The position numbers and the translations under genes are program-made. A DNA stretch of 60,736 nucleotides, taken from the IMG/VR virus record IMGVR_UViG_3300047494_000097, positions 1-60,736 of that record; one strand, given 5' to 3'. The DNA is from a virus. The notes beneath the pieces were generated by a model. That model searched no databases. It saw only the letters and a list, made by a program, of their open reading frames with translations, and was not told where the DNA came from. Below are positions 46,800 to 55,554 of this stretch, piece by piece; positions within the stretch are counted from its first letter, which is position 1; every line of letters begins with the position of its first letter.

Positions 46800-48526
46800 G
46801 CCCAAACTCCCACTTGCCGATAGGTTGACGTGCCGATCGCGCCGGCGTTGGGAGCGCCTTCCCAGCCGTTCGGTGTGCCGACGGCGAGGTTAAGCAGCAG
46901 GAACCACGGATTGTTCCCGGCCTGCGCATAATCAGGCGTTGGAAACTGGCCGGTCTGCTGGCCGTCAGCGTAGAAGGTGATGAACTTCTCGCGGACGTCG
47001 GCGATGATCTGGTGGAATCCTGCGCCGAAATCGGGCGACATGTTCGGCCTGCAGTAGTTGCTCTCCCAGGTGCCACCCACCGGTCCGTGAACCGTCTGCT
47101 GGATGTAGTTTGTGGCGCCCTGCCACTGTTCGAAAATATCGATCTCGCCGACATAGGCGTAGCCGTTCAGGACGTTCAGGAGCCAGCCTGCAGGCCACCA
47201 GCCCGGCCCCTCGCAGCCCTGCACCTCGAGGACGAATGTGCCGAACGGAATGCTGAAAAGCTGCGCGGTCGTGAGGCAGCCTGAGTCGTAGGCTTGCCCA
47301 GCCGGGTTGTTGAATCCCGCCAGCGACGCCGGCTTGGCGGTGATCAACAGATTTCCGCTGCTATCGAAGGTGAACGGATCGTAGGGATCGGTGTCAGGGT
47401 CGCAATAATACTCGGCCTCGACGCCGGCGTTGAGCGAGCGATTTGCACCGGGCGGAATGGTGGTGCTCCACTCCGTGTTCGATCCGTTGATCGAGGTCCT
47501 GATGTTTTTCCAGTCGGACTGGCCGACATAGAACTTCGGGTCGCCGGAAATTCCAGGTGGAAGCCAGAGCGATGTCGCAGTCGTCGAGATCGGTGCCGCC
47601 GGCACGGTGGTCGAGCTGCTCGTGCTCGAGTTGATGCTGGCAGCTTGGCCGACGAACGTGCCGGCGACGTTGGTCGCGGCGACCGTCCAAACCTGGCCGC
47701 TCTTGTTCGTCTGGGTGACGCCCGTCGGATTGCTTGCGCTGACGCCCTCCATCTGAATGCTGACGACGTTGTTCGAGCTGGTGACAGTGAACGGCGTGCC
47801 CTGCCAGGGCGTAAGTTGCAGCTGACCGGACGGGGTGATCTCGTAGGCCTGCCCATTCCCGTCGTAGATCGGCACGCCAGGCTGAGTGACGACCGTGCCG
47901 ATCGGACTGGCGGCCGGAATCGCCGGCGCCATTGTCGCACCGCTTGTGACGCTGGTCGTGCTCGTGCTTGTGGCCGGCGCGCTTGTGGTCGACGTGCTTG
48001 AGGTGGCCGAGGTGGTCGTTGCCGGCGTAAACGCCACCGGCGCCGCCGAAGCCTTGCCGACATATGTGCCGGGGACGTTGGTGCTGGCAATCGTCCAGAT
48101 GGCGAGCGACGTGTTGACCTGCTGCATGCCGTTTGGGTTCGCGGCCGTCGGCTCGACGACCATGATCGCGATCACCTCGCCGCTGCTGGTGACGGTGACC
48201 GCGGTCCCACCGAACGGCGTGAGCAGGAGTTGCCCGGGGTTGGAGATCAAGCTGTAGGCGTTGCCGGCGCCGTCATAGACGGGCACGCCAGGTTTCGTGA
48301 CGATGGTGCCCACCGGCGTTGCGGCCGGCTTGCTGAGGGACGTCGCCGTGCCGCCGCCGGTTACGGTGGAGCTCGATGCTGAGGAGACGCTGATCGTCGC
48401 GCTTGCGCTGATTGCACTTTTCGTGACGGCGCTCGTCGCGGTGCCCCCGCTGACCACGGATGGCGCTGCCTCGACGGAAATCTCGACGGTGTCGCCTGGA
48501 AAGAGGGTGAGTTTGGTATCAACCAT
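46796..48526 (-). CDS. Tail-associated GH16-family glycan hydrolase
   Basis: The 576-residue protein has a Ser/Thr/Ala-rich N-terminus, then two related units of about 95 residues (GTIVTKPGVPVYDGAGNAYS and GTVVTQPGVPIYDGNGQAYE). The C-terminal GH16 jelly roll carries the catalytic motif GEIDIFEQW (Glu461, Asp463, Glu466). GH16 enzymes cut beta-1,3/1,4-glucans or related polymers. As part of the fibre cluster it is likely a capsule or exopolysaccharide depolymerase. Confidence 0.85.
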   Translation of the reverse strand: MVDTKLTLFPGDTVEISVEAAPSVVSGGTATSAVTKSAISASATISVSSASSSTVTGGGTATSLSKPAATPVGTIVTKPGVPVYDGAGNAYSLISNPGQLLLTPFGGTAVTVTSSGEVIAIMVVEPTAANPNGMQQVNTSLAIWTIASTNVPGTYVGKASAAPVAFTPATTTSATSSTSTTSAPATSTSTTSVTSGATMAPAIPAASPIGTVVTQPGVPIYDGNGQAYEITPSGQLQLTPWQGTPFTVTSSNNVVSIQMEGVSASNPTGVTQTNKSGQVWTVAATNVAGTFVGQAASINSSTSSSTTVPAAPISTTATSLWLPPGISGDPKFYVGQSDWKNIRTSINGSNTEWSTTIPPGANRSLNAGVEAEYYCDPDTDPYDPFTFDSSGNLLITAKPASLAGFNNPAGQAYDSGCLTTAQLFSIPFGTFVLEVQGCEGPGWWPAGWLLNVLNGYAYVGEIDIFEQWQGATNYIQQTVHGPVGGTWESNYCRPNMSPDFGAGFHQIIADVREKFITFYADGQQTGQFPTPDYAQAGNNPWFLLLNLAVGTPNGWEGAPNAGAIGTSTYRQVGVWA

Positions 48527-48539
48527 CCGAAATGGCTCC

Positions 48540-48848
48540 TCAGTTCAGCGCGTAGAAGGTTCCGGCGGCGCCGCCCGAAAGCACGATTTTCGTCGTCGCA
48601 TAGGGAAGCGTTTGCCAGGTGCCGGTTCCGGTGACCGGAATGGCGATGGTTGAGCCGTCGAGCAGCGTCACGGTGATCGTTCCCGCCGCCGTCAGCACAA
48701 AGCCGATGCCGCGCGCTGGCGCGTAGGACGTGCCGGACGTGATCGCGGATGACTGCGAGTAAGAAGGCGGCCAGGTCAGCTGAACCTGCTGCGCCTGGGC
48801 GAGCATGGGTGCCACCAAAAGCATGGCGGTTAAAAGCAAACGTTTCAT
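48540..48848 (-). CDS. Small Sec-signal protein of the fibre cluster
   Basis: MKRLLLTAMLLVAPMLAQAQ is a clear signal peptide with an AQA cleavage site. The mature 80 residues are a beta-sandwich-like domain (VLTAAGTITVTLLDGSTIAI, TLPYATTKIVLSGG). A secreted protein inside a virion gene cluster is unusual. Function unknown. Confidence 0.65.
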   Translation of the reverse strand: MKRLLLTAMLLVAPMLAQAQQVQLTWPPSYSQSSAITSGTSYAPARGIGFVLTAAGTITVTLLDGSTIAIPVTGTGTWQTLPYATTKIVLSGGAAGTFYALN

Positions 48849-48863
48849 GTAAGACCTCGTCGT

Positions 48864-49220
48864 TTAGGCGCCGGATCCGGCGCTTACGGTCACCGCGAAA
48901 TCGACCGGAAGCTGGTCACAAGTGACGTTGCTCCATAGGGCGAGTGTCTGGCCGCTTCCGAACTTTGCGGCTGCCAGAAGCTGATACTGCGCGCCCGGCA
49001 TTAGGCCGCTCACCAGGACGCTGACGACCTGACCATTGATGCCGGGCAAGCTGAGATGGCTCGACGGATTGGTGTCGACGACATCAACGCCGGTGGAATT
49101 GATCTGCCAGGACACTGAAGTGATCGGGTCGGCAGGGTTGCCGATCTGTTGGGTGAAGTCGAATGAGTAGACCGCGTTCTCTTGCGGATCCGCGTTGGTG
49201 AAATCCCGACCCACATACAT
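48864..49220 (-). CDS. Beta-rich protein of the fibre cluster (118 aa)
   Basis: The sequence AVYSFDFTQQIGNPADPITS, ISWQ-like SVSWQINSTGVDV and MPGAQYQLLAAAKFGSGQTL resembles a single Ig-like/FN3-type domain found as separate proteins in phage tail operons. It overlaps the large fibre gene by one base. Probably a virion surface component. Confidence 0.6.
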   Translation of the reverse strand: MYVGRDFTNADPQENAVYSFDFTQQIGNPADPITSVSWQINSTGVDVVDTNPSSHLSLPGINGQVVSVLVSGLMPGAQYQLLAAAKFGSGQTLALWSNVTCDQLPVDFAVTVSAGSGA

Positions 49221-51856
49221 CAGAGGCTCCTCGGCGCTCCGCCCAGAATGGAAAGCTTTGCACCTCGGCCAGGCCCCACGAGTGAGTGACCGGCACCGTG
49301 TCCAGCCAGTCGCTTGCCTTCCTGCGGCGGGAAGTTCGAGGCCTGCCCGGAGGCGATGATGCGCGGCAGTAGGATGGCGCCCTCGAATACCGGCGCGGTG
49401 CCGGCCGACCCGGTGAAACTGAAACCGCCGAATGCGATTGTCCCGACGGCGGCGTTGCGGCTTCCGGCGGCGCCTGAGACGACGATCGGCGAAACGCTGA
49501 TCGCCGCTTGCGCGGTTTGCAGTTGCAGGGCGACGCCAGCGGGTTGCACCACCGGCACCGTGATCGAACCGGCGGCGCTTTCAGCTAAGCCAGCCTCGCC
49601 GCCGATCGTTGGCGTCGGGAATGCGACGCTGCCGACGGCGGCGATCGATTGCGTGGCCTGGCCGGCGAGCGTCACGCCGAGGCTGACCGCGCCGACGGCA
49701 GGATTGTTCTGAGCGGCAACGCCCGCGGCGGTGGTAGGCGGCAAAGTGACGACGCCGGCGGCCGCCTGGGCTTGGCTGGCAACACCGGACGGGACAATCG
49801 CCGGGAGCACCACCTGGCCGATGGCGCCGCCGCCGGACAAGGCGGTGCCGGAGATCTGGACAGCGCCGACTGTGAGGTTGGCGACGGCGACATTCGATTG
49901 GGCCGCGACGCCGGTCGGTAGCACTGCAGGGACGGCAACCGACGCCGACGCGTTATTGGCTTGCGCGGCCGAGGCGGACGCTTGGAGAGCCGCCAGCTGG
50001 ACGGCGCCGACGGCCAGGTTCGTCTGCGCAGCAGCGCCGGCGGCGTTGACGGATGGAACCGAAATCGCCGCACTGGCCTGCAGAGAAAAGCTGGCCGAGC
50101 CCGTCGCCACCAGCCCCGGCAGCTGCACCATCGCGCTGGCCGGGTTCTGCTGGGCTCCGGAGCCGGCTGCGACGGGGGTCGGAAGCGAGATAGCCGCGGC
50201 GGCGGTGTTGGCCTGTGTGGCGCTCCCGGCCGCCTGTAGGGCAGGGAGCGTGACCGCCGCGGCCGCCGGATTGCTCTGGGTAGCCGAACCGGACGCAGCG
50301 ATCGCCGGAAGGCTGACCGTCGCGGTTGCCTGCCAGGTGAGCGCAGCGACGCCGGTGGCTATGAGTGCGCCGAGCGAGACGGCGCCGGTGGCGTTCTGCT
50401 CCTGGCTCGCCGACCCCGCAGCAATGATCCCGGGGACCGTGACGGCGCCGGTGGCTTGGCGGGTGAGCGTCGCTGTGGCGATAACGACGATCGCGGGCAG
50501 GACGATTGAGGCCGCCGCGCTGTCGAGCTGCGTCGCAGAGGCTCCCGGCGCGATCGCCGGCAGGGTGACGACGCCGGCGGCCGCCTGGGCTTGGCTGGCC
50601 GCGGCCGTGACGGCGATGGCCGGTAGGGCAATCTGACCCGCGGCTGAATTTGCCTGCGAAGCGTTAGCGACGACCGCGACGGAAGGCAGGACAATGGAGC
50701 TCGAGGCCACGTCCGTCTGGCTCGCCGAAGCCGTCGGCACCAGGCCAGGGATGGTGATGGAACACGATGCGGCGTTCGTCTGCGAGGCCGTCGCCGAAAG
50801 CGATAGGCCAGGAAGCGTGACCTGGCCGGAGGCTTGGCTGACCTGGCTCGCGGCAGCACTCGGCGTGATGCTCGGAAGAATGACTGAGCCGGCGGCGATG
50901 TTCTGCTGGGTCGCGTTCGCCACCAGCTGCGTGGCCGGCAAAACGATAGATGCCGAGGCGGCGTTGAGCTGCGACGCTGTCGCGACTGGCTGTAGCTGGG
51001 GAAGCGTGATTGACGCGCTGGCGGCGTCGGTCTGCGTTGCCGTGGCGGTCGGAACAACCGCAGGCAGGTTGACGGCGCCTGTGGCCGATAACGGTTGAGC
51101 GCTTCGGGGTATAAAAAACTTGACGCCGAGAGGCGGACGTTCGACCGGCGGGTGGTCGATGTATTGGACCGAGTAAGGGGACGTGCCGAGATCACCGAGG
51201 CCGATGCGCGCCGGCCCGTAATCGTTCAGGTCGCCATCGAGGCGATAATACGAGACCAGCTCGCTCCGCTCCGCCACGGCCAGCGGGCTGACGCCGCGCG
51301 CCATCAGCTGCAGGTCGGTAAACGGAACCTCGCAGTTCCAGAGGCACGCCTCGGCTAGGTGCGTGTTTGCGTTCGAAAGATCGCCCACCGACGGGATGAC
51401 GCTGCCGACGGTGAAATGGTCATAAGTCGAGGCGACAACGCTGTTGCTGTCGAGAAGCTGAGTATCGGCGACGCCGCCCGCCGGCAGCTGCGACATATAC
51501 GCCAATCTGGCTGACAGGCCCCTGTAGGTGGCGGCGGCAAAGATCCAGGTGTTTGCCGGATAGGAGCCAGATGAGCTCGAGGTGCCGGTCGAGTAATAGT
51601 TGAAGATGTAGCGCTCGGTGCCGGCGCTGTCTTTTTCGTCGGGGACGCAGGCGACCTGGTTCGGCGAGCCGCCGGCATAGAACAGCAGGCCGGCATATTG
51701 TTGGCCACCGCTGAGATTGGCCAGGCCGCAGTGAAACACCGGAACCGGGCTGAGAAGCCGAAGCCATCCGGTGAGGGTGAACGGCCGCTGCTGCGACGGC
51801 CAGCTGAGAGCACGACCGAGGACCGCGGTGGAGGAGCTGGCGCCGACAAGTGCCAT
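49220..51856 (-). CDS. Large fibre-like protein: LamG-type head and 21-residue repeats
   Basis: The 878-residue product starts with a concanavalin/LamG-like domain (residues 1-235: RPFTLTGWLRLLSPVPVFHC, WIFAAATYRGLSARLAYMS, HLAEACLWN). Residues about 260-825 are some 27 repeats of 21 residues with the core S-I-x-L-P...A-T-A-S-Q. The tail is basic and Gly-rich. LamG domains bind glycans; the repeats probably form a beta-solenoid shaft. It is likely a receptor-binding side fibre. Confidence 0.7.
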   Translation of the reverse strand: MALVGASSSTAVLGRALSWPSQQRPFTLTGWLRLLSPVPVFHCGLANLSGGQQYAGLLFYAGGSPNQVACVPDEKDSAGTERYIFNYYSTGTSSSSGSYPANTWIFAAATYRGLSARLAYMSQLPAGGVADTQLLDSNSVVASTYDHFTVGSVIPSVGDLSNANTHLAEACLWNCEVPFTDLQLMARGVSPLAVAERSELVSYYRLDGDLNDYGPARIGLGDLGTSPYSVQYIDHPPVERPPLGVKFFIPRSAQPLSATGAVNLPAVVPTATATQTDAASASITLPQLQPVATASQLNAASASIVLPATQLVANATQQNIAAGSVILPSITPSAAASQVSQASGQVTLPGLSLSATASQTNAASCSITIPGLVPTASASQTDVASSSIVLPSVAVVANASQANSAAGQIALPAIAVTAAASQAQAAAGVVTLPAIAPGASATQLDSAAASIVLPAIVVIATATLTRQATGAVTVPGIIAAGSASQEQNATGAVSLGALIATGVAALTWQATATVSLPAIAASGSATQSNPAAAAVTLPALQAAGSATQANTAAAAISLPTPVAAGSGAQQNPASAMVQLPGLVATGSASFSLQASAAISVPSVNAAGAAAQTNLAVGAVQLAALQASASAAQANNASASVAVPAVLPTGVAAQSNVAVANLTVGAVQISGTALSGGGAIGQVVLPAIVPSGVASQAQAAAGVVTLPPTTAAGVAAQNNPAVGAVSLGVTLAGQATQSIAAVGSVAFPTPTIGGEAGLAESAAGSITVPVVQPAGVALQLQTAQAAISVSPIVVSGAAGSRNAAVGTIAFGGFSFTGSAGTAPVFEGAILLPRIIASGQASNFPPQEGKRLAGHGAGHSLVGPGRGAKLSILGGAPRSL
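49382..51079 (-). repeat. About 27 degenerate 63-bp (21-aa) repeats
   Basis: Each unit encodes SI.LP, a hydrophobic stretch, then A.A.Q.. and AA.A before the next unit, with period exactly 21 residues. Copies diverge at DNA level, so this is an old structural repeat rather than a recent expansion. Confidence 0.85.
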
Positions 51857-51860
51857 GCGG

Positions 51861-52217
51861 TCAGACTCCCGTGACGATCTCCGCCTGCGCTGCGACGGTC
51901 ACGCTCTGGCCGGTGTTGCCGGTGAAGACGACCTCGAAATACATCACGCTGTCGGGCAGATCGAACTCGCCCTGATAAACGGTGCTGGCAGCGACGCCCG
52001 CGCTTTCCTGCTGATAGAGCTCCCAGGTCGAGCCGTCGCCCGAAATCTTCAGCTGCGCCGAGCACGGCAACGTTGGCGCCGTGCTGCCGTTGGTGATCTG
52101 CCAGGTGACGGAAGCCCCATAAGCCGTCGTGACATTTTCGGAGCTGCTGGTGGTGGTTGAACCAGCGGCATTCGTCGTGCTCGAGAGGATGACCGCGTAG
52201 GTCTTTGTCGCCGCCAT
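51861..52217 (-). CDS. Beta-rich virion-cluster protein (118 aa)
   Basis: MAATKTYAVILSSTTNAAGS is followed by Thr/Ser-rich strands (SVTWQITNGSTAPTLPCSAQ, YFEVVFTGNTGQSVTVAAQA). It looks like a small beta-sandwich; it overlaps the upstream gene by one base. No family recognised. Confidence 0.55.
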   Translation of the reverse strand: MAATKTYAVILSSTTNAAGSTTTSSSENVTTAYGASVTWQITNGSTAPTLPCSAQLKISGDGSTWELYQQESAGVAASTVYQGEFDLPDSVMYFEVVFTGNTGQSVTVAAQAEIVTGV

Positions 52218-52621
52218 CAGACGTCAGCCACCTTGAAGCTGAGCGACAGCGTCACCTGCACGCCGGTGTTCAAGGTCGTCGAGCCGATGATGATGTCGGC
52301 GCTGCTCGTGCCCACGGTGAGGTCTTCGCACACGGTAGTGCCATTGCTCTCGGTAAGCCGCGCGAAGCTGGCGGTGCCGTTGGCGCTCGGCGTGACGGTC
52401 GCGCTGACGAAGCTGGCGGTGGCGGTGGTGTAGCCGCCGGAGGTGGTGTCGCTGCTGAACGCGGTGGCGGAGAATGTCCAGGTGGCGAGAACGGTGTCGC
52501 CCGAAAGCGCCGTCTCCGGCGACACCGGCTCGGTGCCCGAATACATTGTCAGAGTGCCACCGTTCAACAACGCCTTGATGGCATCGAGACCCGCGGTCGC
52601 GGCAAGTTGGGAAATATTCAT
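52217..52621 (-). CDS. Beta-rich protein with capsid-type leader
   Basis: The 134-residue protein starts MNISQLAATAGLDAIKALLN followed by GGTLTMYSGTEP and many Ser/Thr/Ala strands. It has the same 39-base stem-loop leader as the capsid gene, which suggests strong expression and perhaps a repeated virion subunit. The family is unknown; similar N-termini occur in phage structural proteins. Confidence 0.6.
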   Translation of the reverse strand: MNISQLAATAGLDAIKALLNGGTLTMYSGTEPVSPETALSGDTVLATWTFSATAFSSDTTSGGYTTATASFVSATVTPSANGTASFARLTESNGTTVCEDLTVGTSSADIIIGSTTLNTGVQVTLSLSFKVADV

Positions 52622-52627
52622 GTCTTT

Positions 52628-52666
52628 GGCTCCATCTTCGGGACGGCCGCGTCATCTCGACGGGGC
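52628..52666 (-). promoter_or_regulatory. Conserved stem-loop leader, second copy
   Basis: This matches 11831-11869 at 34 of 39 bases, including the hairpin GCCCCGTCG.GATGACGCGGC and AGATGGAGCC ribosome site. It lies seven bases before the ATG at 52621. Confidence 0.55.
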
Positions 52667-52676
52667 AGGGACTTCG

Positions 52677-53816
52677 TTACTTGCTGAGGGTTGCGATCTT
52701 CGCCTCGAGCGCCGCAATGCGCGCGTTGCTTTCCTGAAGCGCCGCCACCACGAGCGGCGTCAGCTTGCCATAGTCGACGCTCTGCAAAAGCATCTTGCCG
52801 TCCTCGTCGACCGCGTCTTTCTCGCCATGCACTACATGAGGAACGATGGCCTGCAGCTCGTGAGCGATGAAACCGGTGTGACGCGAGCTGCTCGGGCCGC
52901 CTAGCAGGGCATTTGGCACGTCATAGGTGATCGGCCGTAGCGCATCTAGCATCGAGGTCGCATCGGCCAAGGGAAGGACGTTCGACTTGATGCGGTAGTC
53001 GGAGTTGCTGCCGTAGACAGCATCGAAGCCGGTTGTGGTGGTGATCTGGCCGACGACGTTCGGACCCCAGATGAACTGGCAGATCGCGGTGACACTGCCG
53101 CCGATACCGAAGATCCCGGCCGCCTGGCTACCGCTGAAGCAGTTGACCGAACCGGTCGAGCTGAGCGTGGCGCCGACCTGCTGGTTGGCCGTCGGATTGA
53201 CACCGGCGCCATAGGGCGAGGCGCAAAGAAAGCCGCTATAGACGGAGACGTTGTTGCCCGAGGCGACGTTGATTGATCCGGTGAAGTTCGCGCCGGTGAG
53301 CGCCGCATAATTTGCGGCGACATAGCCGAAGGTCGGAAAATTTGTGTTGACCCAGGGATAGGTGGCGAACGTCGCAGCCGCGTTGGCGGCGGTCTCATAG
53401 GTCGCCTGGACATAGGAAAGCGTCGCGAAAGTGGCGTCGGTGTAGCTGCGAAAGGCGAACAAGCCGAGATCGGTGGTGTCGACGGTGGCTTTCAGGCCGG
53501 TCGTGCTCCAGCCAATGTCGACCTGGTTGTTGGTCTGGCCGATTCCGCCGCCCATGTTCACGTAGGAGCCGGCGGCCTGGAACAGTTTTTTCAGCGCGGT
53601 AAGTAGCTGGGTGTTGGTGCCTTTGGAGAGGGCGATGCTGGCTGCGAGGACGACGCCCGCGATCTCCTCCTGGACCATGTTGAGCCAGTCATTGTCGACG
53701 ATCGTGGCCGGTATGCCGCCGGCCGCACTTCCCTCAGTGAAAAAGCCGCCGGTGCCCGCCGCCGCTGGTGTCGGCAGAACAGCTGCCTGGGTTCCGTTGT
53801 CGACGCGATAAGCCAA
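52677..53816 (-). CDS. Tail fibre with S74 intramolecular chaperone domain
   Basis: The 379-residue protein has a fibre N-terminus (MAYRVDNGTQAAVLPTPAAA) and a middle beta region. Its C-terminal peptidase S74/ICA domain reads DYRIKSNVLPLADATSMLDA, HTGFIAHELQAIVPHVV, then a coiled coil ALQESNARIAALEAKIATL. The ICA domain trimerises the fibre and is self-cleaved at the Ser in SDYRIK-type sites. Confidence 0.88.
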   Translation of the reverse strand: MAYRVDNGTQAAVLPTPAAAGTGGFFTEGSAAGGIPATIVDNDWLNMVQEEIAGVVLAASIALSKGTNTQLLTALKKLFQAAGSYVNMGGGIGQTNNQVDIGWSTTGLKATVDTTDLGLFAFRSYTDATFATLSYVQATYETAANAAATFATYPWVNTNFPTFGYVAANYAALTGANFTGSINVASGNNVSVYSGFLCASPYGAGVNPTANQQVGATLSSTGSVNCFSGSQAAGIFGIGGSVTAICQFIWGPNVVGQITTTTGFDAVYGSNSDYRIKSNVLPLADATSMLDALRPITYDVPNALLGGPSSSRHTGFIAHELQAIVPHVVHGEKDAVDEDGKMLLQSVDYGKLTPLVVAALQESNARIAALEAKIATLSK

Positions 53817-53831
53817 TGGCCCGACTCCGTT

Positions 53832-54404
53832 TCAGCTATAGCCGAACAGCAAGGTCAGATGCGCTGGCGCGATCTTGCGCATCACGCACTCAAGCTGACT
53901 GTTGCCCCAGGCCGCAAGCGCATCGCCGGCGACCGACTGGCCGGCCCGAAAATAGGTGATCGTGTTCAGCGCGCTGTTGATGCGCCACTGGTAGGCCAAC
54001 GCAGTGCTGCCGGTGAATTCGGTGATCGTGATGGTGAAGCCGAGCGCCGCCGCGACGGAGATGAAATACGGCACTGACTGTCCACCTTGGGCCGCGATTC
54101 TGGCGGCGATCGCGGCAAGGCGCTGGGCGAAGGTCGGGTTGAGCGGCGTGCAGCTGTCCGGCAGACCGAGGGTCGCTTCCCATTCTGTGATGAGCTCGAC
54201 GGTCGAGGTCGGAAAGCTGTCGACTAGGAGGTTGCTGTCGCGCGCGGAAAGCCGCTGGTAGGTGCCTAGCAGGGAGAGGATGACTTGGCTTTGAAATGCC
54301 GAGGGATCTCGGGACCAGATCTCGCCTTGCGGCAGATGGTCCTGGAACTTCTGCGCGAAGTCCGCGACCGTCAGCGATGCCGTCGGCGGCAGGCGATCAC
54401 TCAT
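53832..54404 (-). CDS. Mu gp48-like baseplate protein (DUF2313)
   Basis: The 190-residue protein contains FAQKFQDHLPQGEIWSRDPS, ELITEWEATLGLPDSCTPLN and FAQRLAAIAARIAAQGGQSV, the DUF2313/YmfQ pattern. It links baseplate wedge to tail fibres. It is 13 bases downstream of the gp47-like gene. Confidence 0.85.
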   Translation of the reverse strand: MSDRLPPTASLTVADFAQKFQDHLPQGEIWSRDPSAFQSQVILSLLGTYQRLSARDSNLLVDSFPTSTVELITEWEATLGLPDSCTPLNPTFAQRLAAIAARIAAQGGQSVPYFISVAAALGFTITITEFTGSTALAYQWRINSALNTITYFRAGQSVAGDALAAWGNSQLECVMRKIAPAHLTLLFGYS

Positions 54405-54417
54405 CTGGTGTGTCCGT

Positions 54418-55548
54418 TTAGGTGTAGGTGATCGTTCCGAGTGTCAGCAGCGTGCCAGAAGGCGCGGTGATCGGCGCCGATGGCGAGCTGACGGTGAAGG
54501 TCGTGATACCCTCTACGCCGGCGATCGCGGTCTCCCAGCTGTTCGGATAGAGCGTGCCGCCGGGGCTGATGACGTCGGAGGCATGCATCGCGGTGAGCGC
54601 GGCCGTGATCGCGTTCTTGATGAGCGTCGTCGCCGGCGAGAGGTTGGCGATGGTGTAGTTCACCGCCTGGGCGGCCGGTGCCTCGGCATAGACAAGGGCG
54701 GTCACCGGGCGGCGCGGGTAGATGTAGTTCGCCAGGACGAGCTGGTCGCCGGTCGCGGCCGTCGCACGGGTCTCCGCCGCCGCGACGCCATTCGTGCCTT
54801 GCGGGAAGCCGCCATAGGCGGCCTGCGTCACGTCCTCCATGAAATAGATCACGACCGTGCCGGGCCCGTTGCCGAGCGGCACGACCCAGACACGGGTCAC
54901 ACCGGGAACGGCCAGCGCCCAGGCCTCATAGTCGGTGATCGCGCCGCCCTGGCTGGGTGCGGCATAGGCGGCCAGCACGCGGTTCTTGTAGGCGTCCTGG
55001 GTCTCCTGGTCGGCGCCGCCGGCAATCTCCGCGCTGGCAACGCCGGTCGGCGGGGCGCCTGAGATCGGCGCCACCAGGAGGAAGGTGGTGCCAGCGGCAG
55101 CCTCGCTGGCCGCCGCCGGAACCGTCGCCTTTACGGTGACCGTCACCGTCGTCGATCCCGCCGCCAGCACCGCGTCGGCCGTGGTGGTGTAGGCCACACC
55201 ATCGGAACGGTTGATCGGCGTGCCAGCGGGGATGTCCGCCGGCGCCGTCGCCGGGCTGGTGGCGGTGAACGTGACCGGACCGCTGGCGGCCGTCGCATCC
55301 TCGGGCAACACGCCGCGCAGCGCGCCCCAGCCATAGAGGAACTCGTCGCTCGAGGTCCACGGCACCGCCTGCTCGGCAATCCAGTCCTGGTAGGCGTAAT
55401 GCTCATACGCCAGACCTGCCATGGCATAGGCCAGCACAGGCAGGATGCCAAAACGAAGCTGGCTGTCGATGCCCGACAGGTCGGCGCCTTGGATGTCCTG
55501 GATCGCCTCGGTTCGCAGCTCGGACAGAGTTGGACGGCTATAGGGCAT
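54418..55548 (-). CDS. Baseplate J-like wedge protein (Mu gp47)
   Basis: This 376-residue protein has the wedge family start (MPYSRPTLSELRTEAIQDIQ), FLYGWGALRGVLPEDATAAS and GGADQETQDAYKNRVLAAYA with ITDYEAWALAVPGVTRVWV. It forms the triggering wedge of contractile baseplates. Confidence 0.9.
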   Translation of the reverse strand: MPYSRPTLSELRTEAIQDIQGADLSGIDSQLRFGILPVLAYAMAGLAYEHYAYQDWIAEQAVPWTSSDEFLYGWGALRGVLPEDATAASGPVTFTATSPATAPADIPAGTPINRSDGVAYTTTADAVLAAGSTTVTVTVKATVPAAASEAAAGTTFLLVAPISGAPPTGVASAEIAGGADQETQDAYKNRVLAAYAAPSQGGAITDYEAWALAVPGVTRVWVVPLGNGPGTVVIYFMEDVTQAAYGGFPQGTNGVAAAETRATAATGDQLVLANYIYPRRPVTALVYAEAPAAQAVNYTIANLSPATTLIKNAITAALTAMHASDVISPGGTLYPNSWETAIAGVEGITTFTVSSPSAPITAPSGTLLTLGTITYT

Positions 55549-55554
55549 GGGCGG

